DNA of 64,000 bases from a virus, in IMG/VR virus record IMGVR_UViG_3300007513_000028, positions 1 to 64,000 of that record. One strand, 5' to 3'. The first letter of the stretch is position 1, and every line of letters starts with the position of its first letter. The notes beneath the pieces are model-generated. The model saw only the letters and a list, made by a program, of their open reading frames with translations, was not told where the DNA came from and searched no databases. Shown here one piece after another: positions 49,265 through 58,137 of the stretch. Made by a program: the position numbers and the translations under genes.

Positions 49265-50587
49265 ATGGACAGAGTCCTCCTGGGAAAAAATTTGACAATG
49301 GAATATGAATACGGTTATCGAGAAGAATTTACTCCTACGGGATCAGGAACCTCAAGTTTTGAAATGTATGATCCCGGAGTTGGTGATGCAAGCTCACTTA
49401 CCAATTACGGCCCAGGGTTTTTATCGTGGACGACCGGAGCAAAGTTTAAAAGAAGTGGAACAGATACTTTATTATATACTGGAAACTATGGTGGGTTAAT
49501 TTTTTCTACCCCTGCCTTTGTTGACCCACAGTCTGTACCTTGGGGGTCTGCTCCATCTTCTGATGCAATTAATCCAAACCTATATCCAATTGTTGAAATG
49601 CGACTTCGACGACTTCAGACTTCTGGAAATTATCCAGCCGATGCCGCCGGAGGATTCAAATGTTTTTTTGTTGCAAAAAATCAAAACCAGACGGGTTTCT
49701 CCACAGGCTCTCCGACATTTTATGTTCAATGGAATTGGCCTGTTCATCTTTCTTCGGTCGATGACGATTATTCCACATATAATTCAACTTCGGTTAATTG
49801 GAAGACGGTTTTCCCTGACTCAGAGGTGGCTGCCGGACCAAGTGATTATAAAATTTTGAGATGGGATATGGATAAAAATTCTAATATAACAAAAAATTGG
49901 AATGCATTGGGGAACAATAGTAGAGTCATTGTGGTACGGTTTGATTTTCATACATCCGGCGCAACAGGATCTGGTTGGGTTCCAGAAAGCGAACCCATGT
50001 GGGAAATTGATTATGTCGGGGCCAGGGCGCGAGAATATTTGAATTTTAGTAAATATTTTTATAGGTCGGGCAAGACTGGGCTTTTTATTTCAAAACCCGG
50101 AGCCAATGTCATGTCATGTTCTGATGGAGATTTAATTTTTGATTCTAGTGCAGATGCATACATGCAGACACTTCAGACAGGATTTGTCAATGTTCCCCCC
50201 GCGCCCGACAGAAATACACCCAAAACAGTTGCAGTTCATACAGGAGTAAGAACTCCGGGAAATACCGGAACAGCCGTGGTTCATTGGAACGTCATGCTGC
50301 CATCATCAAACGTTCATGATAAATTTTTTTCATCTAGTTATGGCACCGCCTCGTCGGAGTGTCAGGTCGTGACTAATAATCCATTTGTGAATTTAGATTA
50401 TATTAATTTAGAAGGCCCATTAAAAACTGGATTGGTTCCTGGGTTTGGTCTTTCGGCGCGAACCTCTGCAAATACCGATAACCATCCAGGCTCTGCAAAT
50501 ACTATTGATATATACTTTACCAATGGTTCTCCAAATAAGAATCAACTTTTGGCTTGGACATTATTCAAAGAGAGGGGTGACACCTAA
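49265..50587 (+). CDS. Marine-type adhesin, paralogue 2 with split start motif (440 aa)
   Basis: Starts 'MDRVLLGKN', but the matching 'GLFISKPGANV' comes only at about residue 272, encoded near 50076-50110. Between them is a domain of about 260 residues ('YEYGYREEFTPTGSGTSSFE', 'DYKILRWDMDKNSNITKNW', 'EPMWEIDYVGARAREYL') that resembles the domain after the motif in paralogue 1. After the motif come 'SDGDLIFDSSADAYMQTLQT' and a C-terminal beta-rich region. I read it as a domain insertion in the start motif, part of module shuffling among these genes. The gene is 6 bases after paralogue 1 and 6 before paralogue 3. Confidence 0.8.
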   Translation: MDRVLLGKNLTMEYEYGYREEFTPTGSGTSSFEMYDPGVGDASSLTNYGPGFLSWTTGAKFKRSGTDTLLYTGNYGGLIFSTPAFVDPQSVPWGSAPSSDAINPNLYPIVEMRLRRLQTSGNYPADAAGGFKCFFVAKNQNQTGFSTGSPTFYVQWNWPVHLSSVDDDYSTYNSTSVNWKTVFPDSEVAAGPSDYKILRWDMDKNSNITKNWNALGNNSRVIVVRFDFHTSGATGSGWVPESEPMWEIDYVGARAREYLNFSKYFYRSGKTGLFISKPGANVMSCSDGDLIFDSSADAYMQTLQTGFVNVPPAPDRNTPKTVAVHTGVRTPGNTGTAVVHWNVMLPSSNVHDKFFSSSYGTASSECQVVTNNPFVNLDYINLEGPLKTGLVPGFGLSARTSANTDNHPGSANTIDIYFTNGSPNKNQLLAWTLFKERGDT

Positions 50588-50593
50588 AAAATT

Positions 50594-53500
50594 ATGGATA
50601 GAGTTATCTTAGGGAAACATGCAAATACTCTTCTCAATGAAGTTGGGCTTTATGTATCAAAACCGGGAGCAAATGTTCTAGATCCACAGACATATCTTGA
50701 TGGCAATTTGATGTTTTCATCGACAGATGCAAGTTCTTTGAATATAATCCAATCGGGGGCATTTAAGATAACCTGTGAGCGAGAGCCTGTGGCTTTGTCT
50801 GGGACTACGCCATCTGTTGGAACTCATAATTTAGAAAGAATATTTCAAATATCATTAAAAGATATTTTTGGAAGCGGGGGAAATCATTGCCCATGCCCAC
50901 CAGCCATCGAGGGATTTGCCCACACGACCGCAACTGCGGCTGGCAGAAGAAAAGATAGGTTTATCTGGGCAACACATTACAGGGCGGTGGGGACTCCTGA
51001 ACAAAAACAGGCAGCAGTAGATTTTGGTCTGGCCCAAAGTCCCCCCATTACCATACCGTATGACACCTGGGCAGACAATAGGGATGATGCACAAAGGGCT
51101 TTGAGAGATGCAACTGGCCTGTGGAGTTTTTATATGGATGTTGCCGGAGCAGAATCCAATCTTCCTATAAATTATAATAATCCTCATTATCCCGGTGCCG
51201 GACATTGCAAAACTGTTTTTTCTGAAACACGACATGATTATGGAGGGGCAGGAAATCCAACATCCATCCCTTCTGGATATATATCAACCTCCCCGGTTTA
51301 TGATAGCGAATGGATATGGGACGGGGATGTTGCATACAATCCCATTAATGGTTCGTTTGTGGGCGCCGGGCCCTGGGGAGACTCTCGGCTCGATGAAGGC
51401 ACCCAAGAATTTTCTAACTATGAAGCGGGTGGGAGTTGGGCGCAGCAGACAGACCTTGTTGTTCGCTCTTGTGTTGTAACTGACGGAGCGCATGGAGGCG
51501 ATCCAGTCCAACCCGATCCCGCGCTCATGGGCGGCGTTCCTAGTGACCTAAAGGTTGGAGCAATGCTAAGAATGCCAGAATCAAGTTGGGGCTTCGGTTC
51601 GGAAAGCCTTCCGTTTAGCACAGATCCGTTCGACCAGCGTTATGGCGAATGGGGTGACTGGGACCATCCAAACACCAATTTTGCCCGCGCAGCAGATTTT
51701 TGGATGGCGGTTATTCCATATGTACAGGTGCCCTATACGGACATATGGGGAGATCCCAATCATCCTCTGAGTGGCTACTACGGCCCGGACTGGCAAGTCA
51801 CGGACCCAAATTGGAGTCCAGTTGTCACGATGACTCCGCAAATGTGGATGCTAAATCCAGCCATGCCCGGAAGTGCTGCCATTCACGAACTCAATGAAGA
51901 ATATAAGGAATTTGGGGCAACGGTGACGACAGTAACAAACCTTGGAATTGGAATAGACGAGCATTTCTATCATGATTCTGAACGACCAACAAACCTTTCT
52001 GCAATGACCTGGGGCGGTTGGTATAGTTCAAAGGAAGACGTTATGGAAGGAAATTATATAGACAGAGGAAATGTTACAATTCCTATTATTAATCCGCTGC
52101 CCGATGGAGAAATTCCAGAAGTTGCAATTCGTTTTGCAGTCGGGTCTTCAGGAAAAGATGGAAAACAGGTAAGATTTCATCCCTGGTATGCAAATGTTGC
52201 AACAACCCCAACATCCGATTGGGCCCCAGACTGGGACGACTTTACATATACAAATGAAGATGAAATTGTCCACATGGACAGCCCTTGGGTACGATTTAAA
52301 TGGGGAGGAATTGGAAGTAATCTTTATAGTGGAGTGTCTCTTCATGAAAATGCTAGAGAGGCGTGGGAGGCAATATGGACTCCAGAAGAACTTGATGCGC
52401 TTGAATCTTTGGGTGTTGCGCTTCCAGGGGTGAATCCAGTAGGCACTCCCAAATCCCGTAAATTATGGGAAAGCGCATTGGGCCATTCTGTGGGAGTTTC
52501 TGGTCTTTTTCATTTTTCCAATTCAACTCATCTTTCTGTAGAAGCACATATGACTCCCACACACACAGGCTTGCGAAGACCTGTTGTTTTTTCGCCACTT
52601 GACCACGCAGCCTGGGATTCGCGAAGGAATGCCCTAGAAGATTATGCCGCAATAAAGCGCAAAACTCCTTCTGCGGGAGACGGATACACGGGCTGGCCGC
52701 GTTCGTATACAAACTTAGAATATCTTCCTGCAACAACCCATGATAGATTTGGTTCTGGTGCGATTGGCGGCATAGGCACGGCAGCGCCCCAACTGAATGG
52801 AACAGATTCTTTGTATGGTTGGCTCGGTCATCCATTACAATATTTTTCAAATCCATTTTCAAATACCATGTGTACATTTTATACACATATGCAGCCCCCG
52901 TTTATAGACCAATATGACCCCGCCACCTATCCTCTCCATTATCATGGAAGGCAATGGGCACTAGAAATCGACCAAGTAAATCTAGGCGAGACTTATCATA
53001 CAGATTCTTTGGGAGTTTCTCATCGAATTCCTGTATGGGGTCCAGATATTCCAGGAATTTCTTCACAGGCAGATAGTGATGAATGGTGGGTGCTGGGCGG
53101 CTTTTTGTCCGAAGGAGAGGGAATTCAGTGGCCACCAGGGCATGAGTTTGGAAATTGGAGTGATGATGTAGCTTGGCAGGGTAGTATGGGGATGGGAGGG
53201 GCTGGCCCTGCAAGAACTTTGGGCCTTTCTGAGGGTGATTCTAATTGTTGGGATACTTATTATTGTTCGTATGTGATATATTCACACGGAAGAAAACCAG
53301 ATGTGTCGGCTCAACAATCAAATACCATTACTGTGAGCGCCCGCTCCTCTACTCTTGCCGGGGGAAATATGATAAACCCATTGAAGTACAGGGGGGATGC
53401 AGACGATGATGATATGAGATATTTTAATTTGAATTTTCCTGATGATTTTGTAGGAACTCCCGGCGATCCTGCAACAGACCCATTTCATAATCACAGAGAT

Positions 53501-54733
53501 GAATCTGGAAGAATATATGGAAGTCTGAATATTATTTTTGAAATTCCTGAATATGATACCCCCGGAGTTGATCCAATGTATATTGGTTCGGAGGAGTTTG
53601 AACAGTTTTTTATGAAAACCGGATCTGGCCTTTCTGATTTTAAACTTATGGGAAAACCAAAGCCAGCAATCACCTTTGATCTTTCTGGTCGTAACTTTAA
53701 TTTTATTAATAATCAAAATCTTAATTTGATTATCAAAAATCATGGAATTGTTCTGGGCGGTGGCGGGGCTGGTGGATATGGCGGCCATTATAATTATGAC
53801 CTCAACCCCGGAGAAACTGTACCCGGAGGAAAAACTTCGGCAGGCGATGCTCCCTTAAAAATTGGCGGTGGTGGCGGCGGTGCCGGGGGCGGAAGTGGTC
53901 GTGGAAATAATCCTGCTGGCACTCTACATGATTCAAATTATTCCTATGCAGGAACAGGAAAGGCAGGCAGCGGATATGGTCGTGCAATACTAATTGGCGG
54001 TTCATTAGACGAAACATGGAGCGCAGAAATGCAGGGCGAGACTGGTACGGATATTACATTGCACACATCAGCAAATCCAAGTTATAGAAATGTCTCTGGT
54101 GGGGCAGGAGGTCTTGCCGGAACTGTAGAAACAATAAATCGCGTGGACTCGCTTCAGCCCGATTATGGTTCTGATGGAGGAGACTGTTTTTTTATTATTC
54201 ATGACGAAACATATCTTCCTAACATAGAAATAATAAATATTGGTTCGGGTTCTAATTCTACACAAGTGAATGATGCAATGATGCGTTCCGGTGGTGGTGG
54301 CGCAGGTGGTGGCGCAGGCGGAGAAATTGTAAATGAAGACCGACCGTCGGGAAAGGTCTTTGGGGCGACTGGCGCAGAGGCAGGATATAATGGAAATCCC
54401 GACACTTCGACCAGCGGAGAAAATAGTAGGTATCAGTGGCCTGGTGGGGCTGCGGGATATTTGGTGGGCGCATATGCAGACAGTCTCTTTGATGTTTTTG
54501 ATGGAGAATATAATGTCGGCTGGCCTGAAGTTCCGCCGGGTGCCGTGACAACATACCCAGAAAATACAGAAGAAGGAATATATGACAAGGTTCGTGCGGC
54601 ATACGCAGGAAAAATTACAGTAAGAAATGAAGCATCAACAGAAACAATTTATGCAAGACACCCCAACGGAGCCACCACGCCGGGAACCGCCGGATGGTCC
54701 CTTGGAGTAGGTTCTTCTGAATATAAGAAATAA
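50594..54733 (+). CDS. Marine-type adhesin, paralogue 3 with Gly-rich C-terminal domain (1379 aa)
   Basis: Starts 'MDRVILGKHANTLLNEVGLY' then 'VSKPGANV', followed by 'YLDGNLMFSSTDASSLNIIQ', the canonical start of the family. The middle (about 80-1020) is rich in Trp, Gly, Pro, Asp and His, with no recognised domain. From about 1030: 'FDLSGRNFNFINNQNLNLII' and 'KNHGIVLGGGGAGGYGG', then several poly-Gly runs ('GGGGGGAGGGSGRG', 'RSGGGGAGGGAGG') separated by short segments. This composition is like phage receptor-binding tips such as gp38-type adhesins, where Gly-rich motifs frame variable loops. The final 90 residues form a separate beta-rich end. Likely a receptor-binding protein; ligand unknown. 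Confidence 0.82.
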   Translation: MDRVILGKHANTLLNEVGLYVSKPGANVLDPQTYLDGNLMFSSTDASSLNIIQSGAFKITCEREPVALSGTTPSVGTHNLERIFQISLKDIFGSGGNHCPCPPAIEGFAHTTATAAGRRKDRFIWATHYRAVGTPEQKQAAVDFGLAQSPPITIPYDTWADNRDDAQRALRDATGLWSFYMDVAGAESNLPINYNNPHYPGAGHCKTVFSETRHDYGGAGNPTSIPSGYISTSPVYDSEWIWDGDVAYNPINGSFVGAGPWGDSRLDEGTQEFSNYEAGGSWAQQTDLVVRSCVVTDGAHGGDPVQPDPALMGGVPSDLKVGAMLRMPESSWGFGSESLPFSTDPFDQRYGEWGDWDHPNTNFARAADFWMAVIPYVQVPYTDIWGDPNHPLSGYYGPDWQVTDPNWSPVVTMTPQMWMLNPAMPGSAAIHELNEEYKEFGATVTTVTNLGIGIDEHFYHDSERPTNLSAMTWGGWYSSKEDVMEGNYIDRGNVTIPIINPLPDGEIPEVAIRFAVGSSGKDGKQVRFHPWYANVATTPTSDWAPDWDDFTYTNEDEIVHMDSPWVRFKWGGIGSNLYSGVSLHENAREAWEAIWTPEELDALESLGVALPGVNPVGTPKSRKLWESALGHSVGVSGLFHFSNSTHLSVEAHMTPTHTGLRRPVVFSPLDHAAWDSRRNALEDYAAIKRKTPSAGDGYTGWPRSYTNLEYLPATTHDRFGSGAIGGIGTAAPQLNGTDSLYGWLGHPLQYFSNPFSNTMCTFYTHMQPPFIDQYDPATYPLHYHGRQWALEIDQVNLGETYHTDSLGVSHRIPVWGPDIPGISSQADSDEWWVLGGFLSEGEGIQWPPGHEFGNWSDDVAWQGSMGMGGAGPARTLGLSEGDSNCWDTYYCSYVIYSHGRKPDVSAQQSNTITVSARSSTLAGGNMINPLKYRGDADDDDMRYFNLNFPDDFVGTPGDPATDPFHNHRDESGRIYGSLNIIFEIPEYDTPGVDPMYIGSEEFEQFFMKTGSGLSDFKLMGKPKPAITFDLSGRNFNFINNQNLNLIIKNHGIVLGGGGAGGYGGHYNYDLNPGETVPGGKTSAGDAPLKIGGGGGGAGGGSGRGNNPAGTLHDSNYSYAGTGKAGSGYGRAILIGGSLDETWSAEMQGETGTDITLHTSANPSYRNVSGGAGGLAGTVETINRVDSLQPDYGSDGGDCFFIIHDETYLPNIEIINIGSGSNSTQVNDAMMRSGGGGAGGGAGGEIVNEDRPSGKVFGATGAEAGYNGNPDTSTSGENSRYQWPGGAAGYLVGAYADSLFDVFDGEYNVGWPEVPPGAVTTYPENTEEGIYDKVRAAYAGKITVRNEASTETIYARHPNGATTPGTAGWSLGVGSSEYKK

Positions 54734-54753
54734 AAAGAAAGGAAATTTATTCA

Positions 54754-55017
54754 ATGCATAATATTTCTGCAAATATACATAGTATAAGCACTTCAAAAAA
54801 AACTTGTGTGGTGTCCATAAAGGATAATTCAGATTATGTAATAGAGAACGTCAACATAGGGCTGGAATTGAACCCCGACAATACTGCAAACACCGTATGG
54901 ATTCGTAATAAAATTAAATATATTACTTCTCTTTATATCAAATCAAAAGAAGACGAAAAGAACCCAGGAACATTAAAGGATACAATCACATTAAAAACAG
55001 AGGAGCCATTGTTTTGA
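54754..55017 (+). CDS. Small protein of unknown function (87 aa)
   Basis: I do not recognise it. 'MHNISANIHSISTSKKTCVV' leads to beta-type residues ('SIKDNSDYVIENVNIGLEL') and a charged C-terminus. It follows the Gly-rich adhesin after 20 bases with AAAGGAAA as ribosome-binding site, and its stop overlaps the TTG start of the next gene (TTGA), so the two are probably translationally coupled. It may be a fibre cap, chaperone or decoration protein; that is a guess from position. Confidence 0.75.
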   Translation: MHNISANIHSISTSKKTCVVSIKDNSDYVIENVNIGLELNPDNTANTVWIRNKIKYITSLYIKSKEDEKNPGTLKDTITLKTEEPLF

Positions 55018-55508
55018 GAAAAACAACAATGATTGCAACAGAGGGCCATTTTCTTTTTATTGCAAAAACAACAAGAAAAAAAGATTTGCAATATGAAGCA
55101 CACGACAAGCCAAATGGAAATCCTATTGGATTTTTTGTGTCGGGAACCTCAAACACGTTTACGGCAGATTCGGATTTTAATTGGAGTCCATATTCCAGCA
55201 CATCTGCCCCAATATTACATACTCGGTCCTGTCATAGTTTGTTTGGTGCCGTTGCGACTTCTGATGAAACCCTGTATGTTTCAATTATTCCGAGGGAAGG
55301 ATCTGTCGAAGGAACTTGGGCATCATTAAATAATGCAACAACAGATGAATTAGATAAATTAAAAACCACAAAAACCTCATTCGTGCTTGAACTTGATTGT
55401 TCGAGTAATATATTCAAGGATTTAAATACATTTGAAACTATTCCAGAAAGCGAAGCAATAAATATTATAGATGAAAATGAAATTACATTTGATTTTAATG
55501 GAGTTTAA
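55014..55508 (+). CDS. Protein of unknown function (164 aa)
   Basis: Not recognised. Sequence is beta-rich: 'EGHFLFIAKTTRKKDLQYEA', 'GNPIGFFVSGTSNTF', 'SCHSLFGAVATSDETLYVSI', 'TSFVLELDCSSNIF'. The start is TTG at 55014, supported by AGGAG (55001-55005) 8 bases upstream and a TTGA overlap with the preceding stop; an in-frame ATG exists at 55029 without as good a site. It lies two bases before the next gene, in a compact accessory group behind the adhesins. Confidence 0.75.
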   Translation: MRKTTMIATEGHFLFIAKTTRKKDLQYEAHDKPNGNPIGFFVSGTSNTFTADSDFNWSPYSSTSAPILHTRSCHSLFGAVATSDETLYVSIIPREGSVEGTWASLNNATTDELDKLKTTKTSFVLELDCSSNIFKDLNTFETIPESEAINIIDENEITFDFNGV

Positions 55509-55510
55509 TA

Positions 55511-55981
55511 ATGGCTATTTTTAATAAAACAATTTATGCATATGAGCCGTCCACCGGAATATTATCATATACAATAGACAATCCAACATCAGATCATATA
55601 AAAAATTTAAGAGATAGAAAAATTACATTTCATATAGACTCTCCTGGGAAATTTTCTCCGAGCGCATATGTGACAAAAAATGCAATTACGGGGCAAACAG
55701 AATCAATTGCTCCAGTCCAACACATAAATTTTGTACAGGTCAGCAACAACGTTCTTGTTGCCAATGGAACAGATGTTGTTTTAGTTTCAAATTTAGTTTC
55801 GGGTTCTGTTTTAGAATATGACGGAGAATCATTTACGGCAAATAATACAGATAATAGTGTTGAATTTACTGCAAATGGAATTTCCGCCAACCCTAACGAA
55901 AATTATATTTCTTTTAAGGTTTCTTGTTATGGTTATTATTCAAAAAATTATACAATTGCCCTTACAGGAGTAATTCAATGA
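55511..55981 (+). CDS. Protein of unknown function, beta-rich (156 aa)
   Basis: Not recognised. 'MAIFNKTIYAYEPSTGILSY' resembles a strand-turn start; the C-terminus 'NYISFKVSCYGYYSKNYTIA' then 'LTGVIQ' looks like the end of a small domain. Its stop overlaps the ATG of the next gene (ATGA at 55978-55981). Position between adhesins and a tail-assembly-type gene suggests a role in fibre assembly or decoration, without direct evidence. Confidence 0.75.
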   Translation: MAIFNKTIYAYEPSTGILSYTIDNPTSDHIKNLRDRKITFHIDSPGKFSPSAYVTKNAITGQTESIAPVQHINFVQVSNNVLVANGTDVVLVSNLVSGSVLEYDGESFTANNTDNSVEFTANGISANPNENYISFKVSCYGYYSKNYTIALTGVIQ

Positions 55982-56268
55982 AATTTCATAAAAACAATAC
56001 AAATAATTTGTTAACTTTAGATCTATTGGAAAAACAAAAGAAACAGCAAGAACACGCAAGAAAACATGCCGAAGAGGTCAGAAAAAGAAAAGAGGAAATA
56101 GAAAAAATAAAAGAAAGACAAAAGAAACGGGCAGATGCATATCCCAGCATTACAGATCAATTGGATATGTTATGGCATGATATTGACAATGGAAATATTT
56201 CTGCAAATGTTGCCTCTGGTACATGGTATAGGAAGATTAAGGCAGTCAAGGAATCCAATCCTTTATAA
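55978..56268 (+). CDS. Small protein with tail-assembly-type YPSIxDQLD motif (96 aa)
   Basis: The start is taken at ATG 55978, with GGAG 8 bases upstream and an ATGA overlap with the preceding stop; a longer frame opens at 55924 but lacks such a site. A Lys/Glu/Arg-rich helix (about 15-50) is followed by 'ADAYPSITDQLDMLWHDID' and 'TWYRKIKAVKESNP'. The motif 'YPSI.DQLD.L.HD....W...IKAVK...P' is common in small proteins next to tail-fibre genes of many tailed phages, thought to take part in fibre assembly. The gene ends in the late promoter of the neck operon. Confidence 0.82.
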   Translation: MKFHKNNTNNLLTLDLLEKQKKQQEHARKHAEEVRKRKEEIEKIKERQKKRADAYPSITDQLDMLWHDIDNGNISANVASGTWYRKIKAVKESNPL

Positions 56269-56271
56269 ATA
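56264..56271 (+). promoter_or_regulatory. T4-type late promoter box TATAAATA before the neck/packaging genes
   Basis: Exact TATAAATA that includes the stop codon of the preceding gene (56266-56268), 43 bases before the ATG at 56314. It probably drives the following series (129-aa protein, gp13-gp17). Confidence 0.75.
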
Positions 56272-56313
56272 GTATTAGATAAACTATATTCTTATCGGAC
56301 ATGGGTTTATAAT

Positions 56314-56703
56314 ATGGCCAGCAGATATAAAAACATAATAATCGACCAAGGGACAGACTTTTCTGCCAATCTTGAGATATATAAAACCCCGGCGTCCACG
56401 GCAAAGGAATCCCTTGGGGCGCAACATTATGCAAATTCTCAAATGAGAAAAAGTTATTATCATACAAATTCTGTTCTTACGTTCACAACTTCTGTCGATA
56501 TTGATTCAGATTCTGTTACAATTACTGCAAACAATATACAGACAAAGGCAATTAAATCTGGAAGATATTTGTATGAAGTGGTAATTACATTTACTGGAGG
56601 CGCAACCGATGATAAATGGAGGGCAGTAGAAGGAATTGCCACGGTGACCCCATCAGTAGAACTTGGTTCAATGTATACAGGAGGCTCAAGTGGCTACACC
56701 TAG
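56314..56703 (+). CDS. Conserved small virion protein of T4-like marine phages (129 aa)
   Basis: 'IIIDQGTDFSANLEIY', 'ANSQMRKSYYHTNSVLTFTT' and 'GRYLYEVVITF...RAVEGIATVTPSVE' form an immunoglobulin-like beta pattern typical of short proteins just upstream of gp13 in marine T4-like phages. Function is not known to me; a decoration or neck role is plausible. The last 14 bases overlap the start of gp13, so translation is coupled. Confidence 0.85.
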   Translation: MASRYKNIIIDQGTDFSANLEIYKTPASTAKESLGAQHYANSQMRKSYYHTNSVLTFTTSVDIDSDSVTITANNIQTKAIKSGRYLYEVVITFTGGATDDKWRAVEGIATVTPSVELGSMYTGGSSGYT

Positions 56704-57439
56704 TACCCGAGAGGAATTTAAAGACTATTGTCTCCGACGCCTGGGGCATCCTGTTGTTGAGATTAATGTAGACGAACTCCAGATGGAAGATCGTATTGAT
56801 GATGCCTTGCGCTTCTGGCAGGAATATCATTTTGATGGCACAGAACAGGTTTATATCACCCACAAAGTTTTGGCTGAAGACATTACAAATAAATATTTGA
56901 CTCTTACTGGCTACGAAAATTCAATTATTGGAATTAGTCGAATGCTCAAGACTACCGGCCAGACCACAAACATGTTTTCGATTCGTTATCAGATGGCATT
57001 TAATGACATTGCCACATACAGTACCCGTGGTGTCCGAGAAATGTCAAACTATTGGATGAGGCTTTCGCACCTGAATATGATTTCGGATTTAATTACTGGG
57101 ATGAGCAATATTCGATTCAATAGAAAAACTAATAATCTCCATATTGATTGGGATTGGTCAACTGATATTTCGGCGGGAGACTATATTGTATTAGAAGCCC
57201 ATCAAAAGGTTGGAGAGGTTTCTGAATTGTGGGGAGATACATTTTTGAAAAATTATGCAACGGCACTCATCAAAGAACAATGGGGAACAAATTTAAGTAA
57301 GTTTGAAGGAGTGCAGTTGCCCGGCGGCGTCACTCTCAACGGGCGGGCAATTCTTGAAGATGCTCGCATAGAAATAGAAAGATTGAAAGAACAAATGTCT
57401 CTTTCTTTCGAGCTTCCTGTAGACTTTTTGGTGGGGTAA
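56690..57439 (+). CDS. 13: gp13-like neck protein (head completion)
   Basis: 249 aa from GTG at 56690, chosen because AGGAGG (56679-56684) is just upstream and the protein then starts 'ATPSTREEFKDYCLRRLGHP', the family's conserved start; an upstream ATG at 56663 would add ten residues unlikely to belong. 'VVEINVDELQMEDRIDDALR', 'FWQEYHFDGTEQ', 'NMFSIRYQMAFND' and 'LWGDTFLKNYATALIKEQWG' are typical of gp13. In T4, gp13 and gp14 close the filled head and form the neck for tail attachment (T4 gp13 is 309 aa). gp14 follows 8 bases later. Confidence 0.95.
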   Translation: MATPSTREEFKDYCLRRLGHPVVEINVDELQMEDRIDDALRFWQEYHFDGTEQVYITHKVLAEDITNKYLTLTGYENSIIGISRMLKTTGQTTNMFSIRYQMAFNDIATYSTRGVREMSNYWMRLSHLNMISDLITGMSNIRFNRKTNNLHIDWDWSTDISAGDYIVLEAHQKVGEVSELWGDTFLKNYATALIKEQWGTNLSKFEGVQLPGGVTLNGRAILEDARIEIERLKEQMSLSFELPVDFLVG

Positions 57440-57447
57440 CATAGCCC

Positions 57448-58134
57448 ATGCCTACTAATTTTTACATAAATAATTTTGAGAGTTCTCCAGAACAAAATCT
57501 TATTCATGATTTGATTATAGAGAGTATTAAATTTTATGGAATGGATGTCTATTGGATTCCCCGGCTTTCTTCTGTTACAGGCCGGGATCAACTTTATGGA
57601 GAAGATTCTTTATCCTACTTCAATCTTGCGCGGACAATTGAGATGTACATCAAAAATGTCGAGGGATTTGAAGGCGAAGGGGAATTTCTTTCTAAATTTG
57701 GATTAGACATTCGAGATCAAATTACTTTTACAGTTTCGATCAGACGGTTTCATCAACTTGGAGCGGTAGAAGAACTTCCAACGGTCCCTGCCTCACAATC
57801 TCCTTTTGCCAGGCCCCGCGAAGGAGATTTAATATATCTTCCGTTAAACAGAAAATTATTTGAGATTCAATTTGTGGAACATGAATCTTTATTTTATACT
57901 GCCGGAACTCTTCCTGTATATGATTTGCGATGCGAATTGTTTGTATACAACAATCAGAAATTTAGTACAGGGATTGCAGAGATTGATAACATTGCATCCA
58001 AGTATGCCTATGGAAATACAATGCCTGCCTTTAATGCAAATACAGGAACAACCTGGGTAGACAATACTCTAATAGAAAATTCTGCAAATGCAATTCTTGA
58101 TTTCTCGGAAACAAATCCGTTTGGAGATTTTTAA
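57448..58134 (+). CDS. 14: gp14-like neck protein
   Basis: 228 aa (T4 gp14 is 256 aa). 'QNLIHDLIIESIKFYGMDVY', 'WIPRLSSVTGRDQLYGEDSL' and 'IEMYIKNVEGFEGEGEFLSK' then 'FGLDIRDQITFTVSIRRF' are the family's conserved parts, with 'PREGDLIYLPLNRKLFEIQF' and 'VEHESLFY' after. It forms the collar/neck with gp13 and is needed for head-tail joining. It starts at ATG 57448, 8 bases after gp13, and gp15 follows 3 bases later. Confidence 0.95.
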   Translation: MPTNFYINNFESSPEQNLIHDLIIESIKFYGMDVYWIPRLSSVTGRDQLYGEDSLSYFNLARTIEMYIKNVEGFEGEGEFLSKFGLDIRDQITFTVSIRRFHQLGAVEELPTVPASQSPFARPREGDLIYLPLNRKLFEIQFVEHESLFYTAGTLPVYDLRCELFVYNNQKFSTGIAEIDNIASKYAYGNTMPAFNANTGTTWVDNTLIENSANAILDFSETNPFGDF

Positions 58135-58137
58135 ATC

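Noticed and set aside
50594-54733. Diversity-generating retroelement with variable adhesin end
   Set aside because: No reverse transcriptase or template repeat was seen in the window, and the Gly-rich C-terminus does not have a C-type lectin variable-repeat pattern.
55924-55977. Longer N-terminus for the YPSIxDQLD protein from an upstream ATG
   Set aside because: The ATG at 55978 has GGAG upstream and an ATGA overlap; the extra 18 residues look like an out-of-frame translation of the preceding gene.
57465-57472. CATAAATA inside gp14
   Set aside because: It lies in a coding sequence just after a start codon and precedes no new gene.
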